Origin: Kapaibacterium sp038202665
Lineage (GTDB): Bacteria > Bacteroidota > Ignavibacteria > Kapaibacteriales > Kapaibacteriaceae
Reading direction: 5' to 3'
DNA: 8,647 bases
NCBI GenBank assembly: GCA_038202665.1
Contig: JBBRES010000113.1
Span: 1-8,647, forward strand
Below are positions 1 to 7,351 of the stretch, one piece after another. The notes beneath the pieces are model-generated. The model ran no database searches. It worked only from the letters and a program-made list of their open reading frames with translations, and was not told the DNA's origin. Both the position numbers and the translations under genes were made by a program. The stretch's first letter is position 1. Each line of letters starts with the position of its first letter.

Positions 1-2
1 AA

Positions 3-1160
3 GAAGATACGCTTGGGATTGGCAATGTGCTCATTGCCGAATACCATGATTACGACAATGATGGTCTTGATGATGTATTGTATGAAGAGCGCGGCCACGC
101 AAACGTCCGGCACGTCGTACTCTTCGGTGATAGCACTTCACCATTGCAACAGAAGACATGGTTGCGTATCCGCACGGAATACAACATCGATCTTGAGCAT
201 GTAGTGGTGAAAACATTTGGCCGCGACCTGCGCGTGGTGAGTTATGGCTGGAACGACAACGTCATGCGAGGGGTAATGGGGTTGTATGGAATCTCGCTCG
301 ATTCACTGTCGTCACGCCCCGACACGGTGGACCTGCAGCCCATCCAGACGTATAGCTTTTACATAAAACCTATCTATGATGACTCGCTCGAAGCGTGGAA
401 TCTTTTACAAGGCGGTCACTTTCACGTTTACTCAGATACAGCTTGGTACTTTGGTTTACCCAATCTTAAAGGTGGAGAAATGACAAGGGTGACTTCAACA
501 GGAATGACCGTTGTCACTGTTGATTCCACAATGTTTCGAAGTCTAAGTAGCGATCTGTGGCCAGACGGGTATTGGGGCACCCATTCCTGGGCTGGACATT
601 CGAGAAGCTATGTGCCTATTGACGACACATCCCTTGTACAGTCATTCTATGACTATCCTGACACGAACCTTCGATACTACCGCCTCTCAAGAGTTGTCGT
701 CAAGGATAGTGGTAAACTTCACCTCGTGATGTCAGACAGCATTACATGGCGAAGTGCTCAAAAGTGTAGTGGGCTAAACGAAGCAGCGATTATTCCAGAC
801 ATTGACGGGGACGGCGCGAGTGAGATTCTCATCAATCGCCTGGTATCGGAGTCCTCAGACTCCTGCATCAACTACTTCGAGATCTACTTGAGTACGGGCA
901 AAATTCTGTCCGCCTACACTGAGCCGCAGCGCATTGAGCTCCCGCAAGTTACGCGCACACAAGGCGGGTGGCTGGTCCCGCGCAGTCTGTGTGCGCAGGC
1001 TCCTGATCATGTCCCAGCCTATGCCATCAATGGCAGCCTTATCGGCATCCTGACCTCATCTGGCTATGATTCGGAGAACTACTTCATTGCCGATCCACCG
1101 AACGCAATCACCGGTGTGGTGCTGACCGTGTTCGGGACTTGCTCACTCAGACTGCAATGA
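3..1160 (+). CDS. FG-GAP/VCBS-repeat-like exported protein, 5' end missing
   Basis: The reading frame is open to the left edge (it reads EDTLGIGN before the first possible start, a GTG at 27), so the true start and any signal peptide lie outside the window. The visible part is 385 residues, ending with TGA at 1158-1160. Two calcium-loop motifs are visible: DYDNDGLDD (nt 48-74) and DIDGDGASE (nt 798-824), each followed by a hydrophobic strand (VLY, ILIN). This spacing of acidic residues and glycines is typical of FG-GAP/VCBS beta-propeller blades such as those of integrin alpha chains, where the loops bind calcium. The rest is rich in aromatic residues, Ser, Thr and Asp, like extracellular beta proteins, but I recognise no catalytic domain. 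The C-terminus does not look like a T9SS sorting domain. The next gene begins 30 bp downstream on the same strand, so co-transcription is likely. Export is inferred from the repeat type. GC content falls to about 40% over nt 361-540, against about 57% just before and after. Confidence 0.75.
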   Translation, partial: EDTLGIGNVLIAEYHDYDNDGLDDVLYEERGHANVRHVVLFGDSTSPLQQKTWLRIRTEYNIDLEHVVVKTFGRDLRVVSYGWNDNVMRGVMGLYGISLDSLSSRPDTVDLQPIQTYSFYIKPIYDDSLEAWNLLQGGHFHVYSDTAWYFGLPNLKGGEMTRVTSTGMTVVTVDSTMFRSLSSDLWPDGYWGTHSWAGHSRSYVPIDDTSLVQSFYDYPDTNLRYYRLSRVVVKDSGKLHLVMSDSITWRSAQKCSGLNEAAIIPDIDGDGASEILINRLVSESSDSCINYFEIYLSTGKILSAYTEPQRIELPQVTRTQGGWLVPRSLCAQAPDHVPAYAINGSLIGILTSSGYDSENYFIADPPNAITGVVLTVFGTCSLRLQ

Positions 1161-1190
1161 TGCTTTAACACCAAGTTTGAGTATAGTTTC

Positions 1191-1259
1191 ATGGGAATTG
1201 CATTGAAGAATTCATTCGTAGTAACGATGTTGTTGTGTGCCGTCATTCTATGCGATGCT
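1191..1259 (+). other. Sec signal peptide of the 2022-residue protein
   Basis: These codons encode residues 1-23: a short N-terminus with one Lys (residue 6), a 13-residue hydrophobic core and a C-D-A motif before Gln24-Gln25, which suits signal peptidase I. Cys16 and Cys21 are not preceded by a small residue, so lipoprotein processing is unlikely. A Sec signal is required for proteins that later cross the outer membrane by T9SS, which agrees with the sorting domain at the other end. Confidence 0.75.
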
Positions 1260-4200
1260 CAACAAGCCGAGGAAACATCTGTGCTTTCTTCGTCAGAGAA
1301 CGGCGGTGCACATCTTCGCTCCGTAGCCCTGTTCAATCGCAGCCGCGCCTTTGATTTTGGCTGGAACTGGGGAAGCTTCTACAAGAAAGCCGCCAATGTA
1401 CTTGTGCACACAACACTTGTGGATGAAAAGTTTGGTGGGACTACACTTGCTAATGACGTAAGCACACTCCAGCGTGCCCCGGACAATTGCAGGTTCATCG
1501 TCGCCGATCATGATAAGAAGCTTCTCTTCGGTTACGGTTGTGGGTTCATGACTCGCTGTGACGCCGAGATAGTCGTGGATTCACACGACAGACCAATCAT
1601 CGAATCAGGAACACGAAATACTGGTGCCGTCCACGGCTTTCGCACGGTCTTCGGTGAGAAGATCTCTCACTACCGCCGTCTTCGACACACCGATGACTTG
1701 CCAGCCGTCGTATTCACGGACAACACCAATTCTGATGTGCTCGGTGCGTTTGATGTTTCTGACAACAAAGCGAATGATCGCTCCGATGCCACTCGTACAA
1801 ACGACATGCTTTTTGTAGCGATTAAAGTCCGCGCAACTGAATCGGTAGTCGTTGACGAAGCGCACCCGGCAGACGACGCCGTTCTTCGGGTTAGAATTGA
1901 ACGAAGGAAGATCTCACACCCGGTTGATAAGGCTCAAGATCCATCAATCATCCCTCTTCACTTCTCCTTTATCCCATCAATCTCTAAGCCGATAGGACAG
2001 TCATTGCCTTCAGTAGGTCAGTCGGAGCTACCCAAGTTCCTCGGCAATACTGACTTCGACGCACAGATGACTGCACTTCAGGATGTGCCGCTGAATGAAG
2101 CTGTCTCCACGACAACGCTTTCTTCACGCGAACGGGTGTGGCCGTGGTATACTGACACTCGCTTCAATGATCCGTCCGCTGATGAGATCGTCATCACGCG
2201 CGCTATGCTACAAAGCACGCAAGAGGAATGGACGGTCTTTGATGGATTGGTCGTCTTTTGGCCTCCAACTTCGAATGGAGATCGAGACTTAGGAAGTGCT
2301 GGTTTGAATCAGAATGCCAGCGTTGATAAAGACGGTAATGTTAATGGATACGGAAATTCAAAGGGTAACCCCTCTCTTCGGCCGTTCAACCGCGATCCAT
2401 CGGACGATGCTGTTCGGGCGAAACACGTCACTGACCTCAACATTGTTGTCACGTATGAGTCTTCCGCAGGTGTTGACGTCGACGTAGACTACTTCTCCTT
2501 CTCATCTCCCAACAGTCGCGCGTTAATGAGAGATCAGTATCGTGCACCAATTGCAAGTCTTATCGAGACGACCATTGGCGCCTTTGATGATGCAATCGAC
2601 GATCCTTCGGTCGTTGGACGTGGACATAAGATCCTCGGCCTGCGCGGCCCAGAAGAACTAGGAGAGATGGTATGGTATGCCGACAGGTACCTAAACATCC
2701 TCACAGGTGGGCTCATCATCTCGGAGCAACCGGTGATCCCCGCCGATCGGTACCGTCACATCACATGGCCCTCAGAGAAGATCGTGAACCTACTAGATCC
2801 AACCTCTGAAGTAACTCGCTTCTTATGGAATGAAGGACTCACGGGAAGAGTAGGCAACTTCACACCTGCACCGTATCTACGCGGCGGTGCATCACACCCA
2901 TGGGATGCAATTCCTCAAACGTGGGGATTGAAGTACGGCTTTGCCAGTGCGCGGTTCTGGGATTCACAACAGTCAAGTTCAGGCTTCAAGTTTCGCGAAC
3001 CGTGCTGGGAGAACTTCGATGCAACCACTCGCAGGCAACAAGCAAGTGCCTATGAAATCGGTTTCGACGATAATGTGGTTGCGTGGGTTGATGGTTTGCC
3101 AACCATGGTCCATCCACGCAGTTTTCTCGAACAGATACGGGGCCAGAAGCCATGGTGGGATATGAATCCGCTTCGTTTTGCGCGCCATTTAGATGCAGTT
3201 GATACAGACCATCCGCTCGTGATCCAATCTGCCAGATCGGATATGCCAACGCTCCTAATGCACGAGCGTGTGCTCTACGACAACACAATGCCGTCGTACA
3301 ATCAATCGTATCTGTTCGATGGTACGCCGTGGTTGAATCAGGTATGGACGTATGCAGAATGGATCATTGAGCCTCGTGGTGGAGCGTCATCCTCACCGAC
3401 TGTCGGCCGCGTCCTATCGTCGTTCGGAGGTGAAGGTAGACCATCGACAGGTGAGGAGCTGCGCCGTAGCCTGATCTCGGGAACGATATATGGTTCAGCA
3501 GGCGTTGCCTTGTTTTGTGCCGGGACGCCAGGGCGCTCTGCAGTCAATGAGAAGACAAGTTCTTTCGTCAGCCTGACGAATGCGCTTATGTCACCAGAAC
3601 TCAATGTCGACGCAGCGGAGCTCCGCTCGAAGTTTCTTGGTACTGACTTCGGGGCGGATTTTGCGGAGCCATTTACTGGCTACCAGTTCAAAAATTCTGC
3701 AGGACAACTCATGCAAACGTGGGCCAGAATTCCGAAGTTGGTGCGATTGGACGGTCAGCCCATTGATGTCTACGTCCTGGACGACCTGCTTTTCGACGGA
3801 GTCACGTGGTCCGGACACGATGCTACTACTGCATCACGATTCTATATCGGCTTGCGCTCTACCCGTATGGAACTCCTTCGCTTTACAGACCTTTTGGAGC
3901 GCACTGTGCCCTCGATGGGGCCCCTAACTGAGGGCGGTGATCTCCCTACATGGCGAGAAGTACTTCCGCAACTCAGACTTGTCTCATTTTGGAATCGTGG
4001 GTACGAGACGCGTACGGCCTCGAAAGAAAGTGCCACAACCACTATCGAGGATCTCGTTGATGTCTCACGTCTTCGAACTCGGCAGCCCCAAAGAGGTGCG
4101 ATGAATGGTCGGGCAGACTATGAATCTACAGATTCGATTTTCGTCGACGTGACGTACCTTCAACGCGAAGACAAGAGCGTAGACGAGGAGTATTGGCTGG

Positions 4201-7200
4201 GAGTTCTGAACCGACGAACCTCACCCATGATTCCGACGGAACACGCCGCAGCGCGTCCCGCCATATGCCCTGAATGCAACGTTACATTCATTAGTAGTGA
4301 AGAACACTTCGACGAACAAGGCAAACAAAATCCTGCCTGGGGGATGTACGAGCAAGATGGCGCTCGTATGATCGCGGTGCCAATGAAGTTCCAAAGTAGT
4401 GACGGTAAGTCCAAACTACTTCGTGTCACAGAAATGGGAAATAGCACGACAGCAGTGGCCTCGGACTATAGGGATGAGGTACGTCGTATTGATACCATCA
4501 TCGATGCATCTGGTGTTCTTGAACTTCCCTATTTGCCAGGAGAAGGTAAGCTCTTTCTGATTCGACCTGTGAATGCCAGCGCAATTGCAACAACGGGTTT
4601 TCTCGCGTTCAATTCGCAGACCAAACTCATTGTAACGCCGATGACGGACGCTTTAGGTACTGTACTCACGAACGATGAGCACGTTCGCTATCACATGGTC
4701 ACCATGCGACAAAACGACGAACCTGGGCAACCTTGGCGCGTGTACTATCGGCGCAGCCATGCAGTTGCCAAAGACGCCGTTACGGATGTTGGCGGACTAA
4801 CGTGGGAACTGTTTGAGATTACGTTAGGCGCACAATTCCGAACGTTCCAAGCTCCGTTGTTACCGAACGCATCGACCATGATCAATAACGCCGATGGGGT
4901 GCAAGGACCGCTCTTCCGCTACGGTCAAGACGGAATTGCTCGGCACGGTAATGCCTTTGTATTGAATGCAGCCTTTCCCACGATCACAGCTGTGACGTAC
5001 TTGGAAGGCCCACTTAAAAAGCAACGACTCGTTGTGTCGTGGGGCCAGTCAGTGGCCTCGATTGATGCGCAAATCAACGATCTGTTGCTTGTCGAGACGA
5101 TGATCGAAGATCGTGCTCCTCTCACTAGTACCGTTCCCGCCGCACAAGTGCTGGTAGCCGTGCAGCCGGCTCCATGGAGTATAGATGACCTTGCGGCTTG
5201 GGTCACTCCAAGTAACGGTGCATGTTACAAAACTGCCACGCCCACGCAAGTGATCCCCGCATCAATCATGACAGCCTGGAGTACGCCTCCACAGAACGGA
5301 GTTGGAGAACCGATCCGAGCAATCGCGAAGCCATGCACGGCTACGTTTGCTGCGTTAGTGGACTTCCTGCCAATACCACTTTCGCTAAATGGAAAGATGG
5401 CTAAGTATCCAACGGTGACGCCACAATCACCCTCGTCAACGGTCTATGATTGGCCAACTTCTTCACTCACCTGGCAAGAACAGGCCAAAGAGGGAGAGAA
5501 TGCAGAAGGATGGCATATCATGTATACACTTCTCCAACGAGCACCAAACCCACAGCAGATTCTCACCACACGAAATCTTTTGCCCGCCTTCCAAACACAG
5601 TACTACGATCAAGGCTACGTCAACCTCGTTGCACCTACCTTGTTTCAGAATGGATCGGTTGCTCGGCTATCGGACAACTTTGCAGGGGACGCGCGCGAGT
5701 TGAATTTCCTTCCGTCATCGGTCCTTTGCTCGGGCCCGTCTTCTGCACAGATCCAGTATTTCAATGAGCCGGCGACGACCAATGATGTTACACGGGATTT
5801 TCTTTTTGAAGAAGTGGCGTGGCAAGAACGTTTGCCATGGGAGACGAAGTATCGCGTACGGCGAAAGTTCTTTTTGCACGAGCGGCCACCTGCGGCACCA
5901 AGTGGTTCCCAACGCATTCGATATTGGTGGACGGGAACGACGTATTCGCAGCAGGCTTCGGTGATCACGCCAACTGTAACAAGCGGTAGTCAAGTTCTTG
6001 CCGAACAGCAATTCACATTGAGCGCGGGCAGTATGCCGTTGCCGGAGTACTTCGATCCTTCTTTCAATCGGATGACTGTCCGTGGCAACGTTAGTGATAC
6101 GTCCATCGTTGAGGCCCACTCGATTGTGCCTGCATTTGCTCTGACTAACATAGACGACGCAACATTTGCGTGGCGTACACTCGGGCAACCCGCCATCAAT
6201 CAAGTGAATTTGCACCACGTGCCTGTTCCTCGACATGCGACTGCTTTTGTTCCTGCAGACGCAACTCTTCAGGATGAATCTGGATCGTGGACGCAACTGT
6301 CAAAAGTATCAGCGTTGTTAGCGCCCTCGACGAAACAGTTACGTCGTTTGCAGCAATCATCATTGCTCGAGCAAGGCCCGCCTTCTATACGGTCGAGCGC
6401 AGAATCCTTTCTCCGAACGACTTCAGATATTCAAGTCATCAAGCGACCGTTTGTAGGGTTCTCCTCCGATTACGGAGAAGTGTCGATGTCATTTCGAATG
6501 TCCGATGGAACAATCCTGACGTGGATGAAACGAGTGCGACCCAATACGACCTCTGAGGGCTTGCACCCGGTCTTTGATGCCATGTATACTCCAATCCGTG
6601 AGTTGGTCACTGAGGCGTTCACTGTGGACGAGATTGACAGAATAGAGTTTGACGTGGAGGGTTTTCTTCGAAATGGCGTGAGTGTTATGCTTGATCATAT
6701 CAACATCGCCGATTCTTCTGTATTCGACTCTGTTGCAATTGATGTTCCTGCCTCACCTGCAACACATTTACATATTAGTCGCGCCACTAGTCAGCTTCTG
6801 CTGGCAGGAGGAACGGCTCAGGAGTACTATCGATTGCGTGCCACGTACTTTGAGCCTTCTGTTGTTTTAAACGATGTTGTTATTGAACCACTTAGACCGT
6901 TGGAGCGGTCAATTGTAAACGTGCCATTGCAGATGGTAGATCTTCAAACCATGCGTCGCCACACCTCGGAAGCTGTTACTACTCTCATTGCTTCACCGAA
7001 CCCCTCGTCTTCCAAACTTTCGGTATGTATTGTTCCGCCGAATGTCGGTTCGGCGATGCGCCCTATCCAAGGACGATATGAGATTGAACTATCGTCTCTT
7101 ATTGGTGAGGTTGTGGCCTATCTCCATCTTAGCAGAGAACAAGGCTCAAGTCTTTCAGGAGTGATTGGTGTTGACGCTTTACCAGCGGGCACATATGTGT

Positions 7201-7259
7201 TGCGGGCACGGACTGGCGGTTCGTCTGTTGCTTCTACCATCATCCAGATTTGCCATTAG
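1191..7259 (+). CDS. Giant multidomain secreted protein with T9SS C-terminal sorting domain
   Basis: This 2022-residue protein has no family I can name. Residues 1-23 form a signal peptide (Lys6, hydrophobic core FVVTMLLCAVILC, probable signal peptidase I cut after Ala23 in CDA|QQ). No lipobox is present. Residues 24-430 look beta-rich, with Cys100, Cys117 and Cys123 clustered. Residues about 440-910 alternate helices and strands rich in Trp and Tyr (for example YGSAGVALFCAGTPG at 767-781), reminiscent of a glycoside-hydrolase barrel. A beta region follows, ending in LPGEGKLFLIRP (near 1115-1126), a pattern seen in domains after such barrels. Residues about 1140-1500 carry segments such as YHMVTMRQ (1167) and RVYYRRSH (1183) that resemble sialidase-like propeller blades. 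A CxxC lies at 1026-1029. Residues 1930-2022 are the sorting domain. The ATG at 1191 is chosen because it yields the signal peptide, although no Shine-Dalgarno sequence precedes it. Secretion is well supported; the enzyme-like interior is a weak inference, and I could assign no catalytic residues. Confidence 0.85.
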   Translation: MGIALKNSFVVTMLLCAVILCDAQQAEETSVLSSSENGGAHLRSVALFNRSRAFDFGWNWGSFYKKAANVLVHTTLVDEKFGGTTLANDVSTLQRAPDNCRFIVADHDKKLLFGYGCGFMTRCDAEIVVDSHDRPIIESGTRNTGAVHGFRTVFGEKISHYRRLRHTDDLPAVVFTDNTNSDVLGAFDVSDNKANDRSDATRTNDMLFVAIKVRATESVVVDEAHPADDAVLRVRIERRKISHPVDKAQDPSIIPLHFSFIPSISKPIGQSLPSVGQSELPKFLGNTDFDAQMTALQDVPLNEAVSTTTLSSRERVWPWYTDTRFNDPSADEIVITRAMLQSTQEEWTVFDGLVVFWPPTSNGDRDLGSAGLNQNASVDKDGNVNGYGNSKGNPSLRPFNRDPSDDAVRAKHVTDLNIVVTYESSAGVDVDVDYFSFSSPNSRALMRDQYRAPIASLIETTIGAFDDAIDDPSVVGRGHKILGLRGPEELGEMVWYADRYLNILTGGLIISEQPVIPADRYRHITWPSEKIVNLLDPTSEVTRFLWNEGLTGRVGNFTPAPYLRGGASHPWDAIPQTWGLKYGFASARFWDSQQSSSGFKFREPCWENFDATTRRQQASAYEIGFDDNVVAWVDGLPTMVHPRSFLEQIRGQKPWWDMNPLRFARHLDAVDTDHPLVIQSARSDMPTLLMHERVLYDNTMPSYNQSYLFDGTPWLNQVWTYAEWIIEPRGGASSSPTVGRVLSSFGGEGRPSTGEELRRSLISGTIYGSAGVALFCAGTPGRSAVNEKTSSFVSLTNALMSPELNVDAAELRSKFLGTDFGADFAEPFTGYQFKNSAGQLMQTWARIPKLVRLDGQPIDVYVLDDLLFDGVTWSGHDATTASRFYIGLRSTRMELLRFTDLLERTVPSMGPLTEGGDLPTWREVLPQLRLVSFWNRGYETRTASKESATTTIEDLVDVSRLRTRQPQRGAMNGRADYESTDSIFVDVTYLQREDKSVDEEYWLGVLNRRTSPMIPTEHAAARPAICPECNVTFISSEEHFDEQGKQNPAWGMYEQDGARMIAVPMKFQSSDGKSKLLRVTEMGNSTTAVASDYRDEVRRIDTIIDASGVLELPYLPGEGKLFLIRPVNASAIATTGFLAFNSQTKLIVTPMTDALGTVLTNDEHVRYHMVTMRQNDEPGQPWRVYYRRSHAVAKDAVTDVGGLTWELFEITLGAQFRTFQAPLLPNASTMINNADGVQGPLFRYGQDGIARHGNAFVLNAAFPTITAVTYLEGPLKKQRLVVSWGQSVASIDAQINDLLLVETMIEDRAPLTSTVPAAQVLVAVQPAPWSIDDLAAWVTPSNGACYKTATPTQVIPASIMTAWSTPPQNGVGEPIRAIAKPCTATFAALVDFLPIPLSLNGKMAKYPTVTPQSPSSTVYDWPTSSLTWQEQAKEGENAEGWHIMYTLLQRAPNPQQILTTRNLLPAFQTQYYDQGYVNLVAPTLFQNGSVARLSDNFAGDARELNFLPSSVLCSGPSSAQIQYFNEPATTNDVTRDFLFEEVAWQERLPWETKYRVRRKFFLHERPPAAPSGSQRIRYWWTGTTYSQQASVITPTVTSGSQVLAEQQFTLSAGSMPLPEYFDPSFNRMTVRGNVSDTSIVEAHSIVPAFALTNIDDATFAWRTLGQPAINQVNLHHVPVPRHATAFVPADATLQDESGSWTQLSKVSALLAPSTKQLRRLQQSSLLEQGPPSIRSSAESFLRTTSDIQVIKRPFVGFSSDYGEVSMSFRMSDGTILTWMKRVRPNTTSEGLHPVFDAMYTPIRELVTEAFTVDEIDRIEFDVEGFLRNGVSVMLDHINIADSSVFDSVAIDVPASPATHLHISRATSQLLLAGGTAQEYYRLRATYFEPSVVLNDVVIEPLRPLERSIVNVPLQMVDLQTMRRHTSEAVTTLIASPNPSSSKLSVCIVPPNVGSAMRPIQGRYEIELSSLIGEVVAYLHLSREQGSSLSGVIGVDALPAGTYVLRARTGGSSVASTIIQICH
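6978..7256 (+). other. T9SS type A-like C-terminal sorting domain
   Basis: The last 93 residues have the layout of the Por-secretion-system C-terminal sorting domain: an opening SPNPSSSKLSV (Pro-Asn-Pro at 1936-1938), a middle strand ending in a turn (IELSSLIGEVV, where family members usually have a D/N-x-x-G-x-x-V motif), and a closing LPAGTYVLRA (1997-2006) followed by a Gly-Ser turn and a final hydrophobic strand. In the family this domain is recognised by the T9SS and usually removed after transport, with attachment to lipid or release. The very end, QICH, differs from the usual Lys-rich ending. Confidence 0.85.
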
Positions 7260-7293
7260 TTCGTCGGACCGTTGTTAGGCGTTATAGGTTGTG

Positions 7294-7324
7294 TTGGTTT
7301 TACTCGTTCTCTTCCTTATATTTG
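7294..7324 (+). promoter_or_regulatory. Candidate Bacteroidota-type promoter for the lipoprotein operon
   Basis: TATATTTG at 7317-7324 matches the Bacteroidota -7 consensus TAnnTTTG exactly. TTG at 7294-7296 lies 20 nt upstream of it, within the 19-21 nt spacing usual for the -33 element (TTTG/TTG). Transcription would start near 7329-7333, giving a leader of about 20 nt that still includes the AAGGAG ribosome-binding site. The consensus match is seen directly; use of a Bacteroidota-type sigma factor is inferred from the T9SS protein next door. Confidence 0.6.
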
Positions 7325-7339
7325 GACTAAGTCCAAATA
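7319..7339. promoter_or_regulatory. Perfect 21 bp inverted repeat, probable repressor operator
   Basis: The core is ATTTGGACT-A-AGTCCAAAT, extended by one more T/A pair on the outside, giving ten perfectly matched pairs around a central A at 7329. It overlaps six bases of the -7 element (7319-7324) and covers the expected transcription start, so a bound protein should block the promoter. Size, AT-rich ends and symmetry fit a metal-dependent repressor of the DtxR/IdeR/MntR or Fur superfamilies. It is not a close match to the E. coli Fur consensus, and its GGACTAAGTCC centre is loosely like IdeR/DtxR sites. The regulator's identity is inferred only from the downstream genes. Confidence 0.65.
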
Positions 7340-7351
7340 AGGAGAAGCGAA

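Larger units (their letters stand above)
7260..7351. other. Intergenic region containing regulatory sites, no gene
   Basis: This 92 bp gap separates the large secreted protein gene from the lipoprotein operon. I see no hairpin followed by a T-run after the stop at 7259, so no intrinsic terminator for the upstream gene is supported. The right half holds a Bacteroidota-type promoter, a perfect inverted repeat and a Shine-Dalgarno sequence (AAGGAG, 7339-7344). Confidence 0.7.

Noticed and set aside
27..29. GTG as the true start of the first gene
   Set aside because: The frame stays open to the left edge, there is no ribosome-binding site, and starting here would leave the protein without a signal peptide and begin in the middle of an FG-GAP blade.
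4266..4277. Zinc ribbon at the CPEC motif (residues 1026-1029)
   Set aside because: Only one CxxC pair is present with no second pair nearby, and a disulfide is more plausible in a secreted protein.
5715..6296. 193-codon open frame on the minus strand
   Set aside because: It lies wholly inside the giant secreted protein gene, is rich in Arg, Cys and His as shadow frames are, and has no start context or recognisable motif.
7260..7316. Intrinsic terminator after the giant protein gene
   Set aside because: No stem of useful length followed by a T-run was found; only weak three-base pairings such as CGG/CCG are present.
7319..7339. Classical Fur box
   Set aside because: The symmetry and size fit, but the sequence does not follow the GATAATGATAATCATTATC consensus, so only a general metal-repressor operator is proposed.
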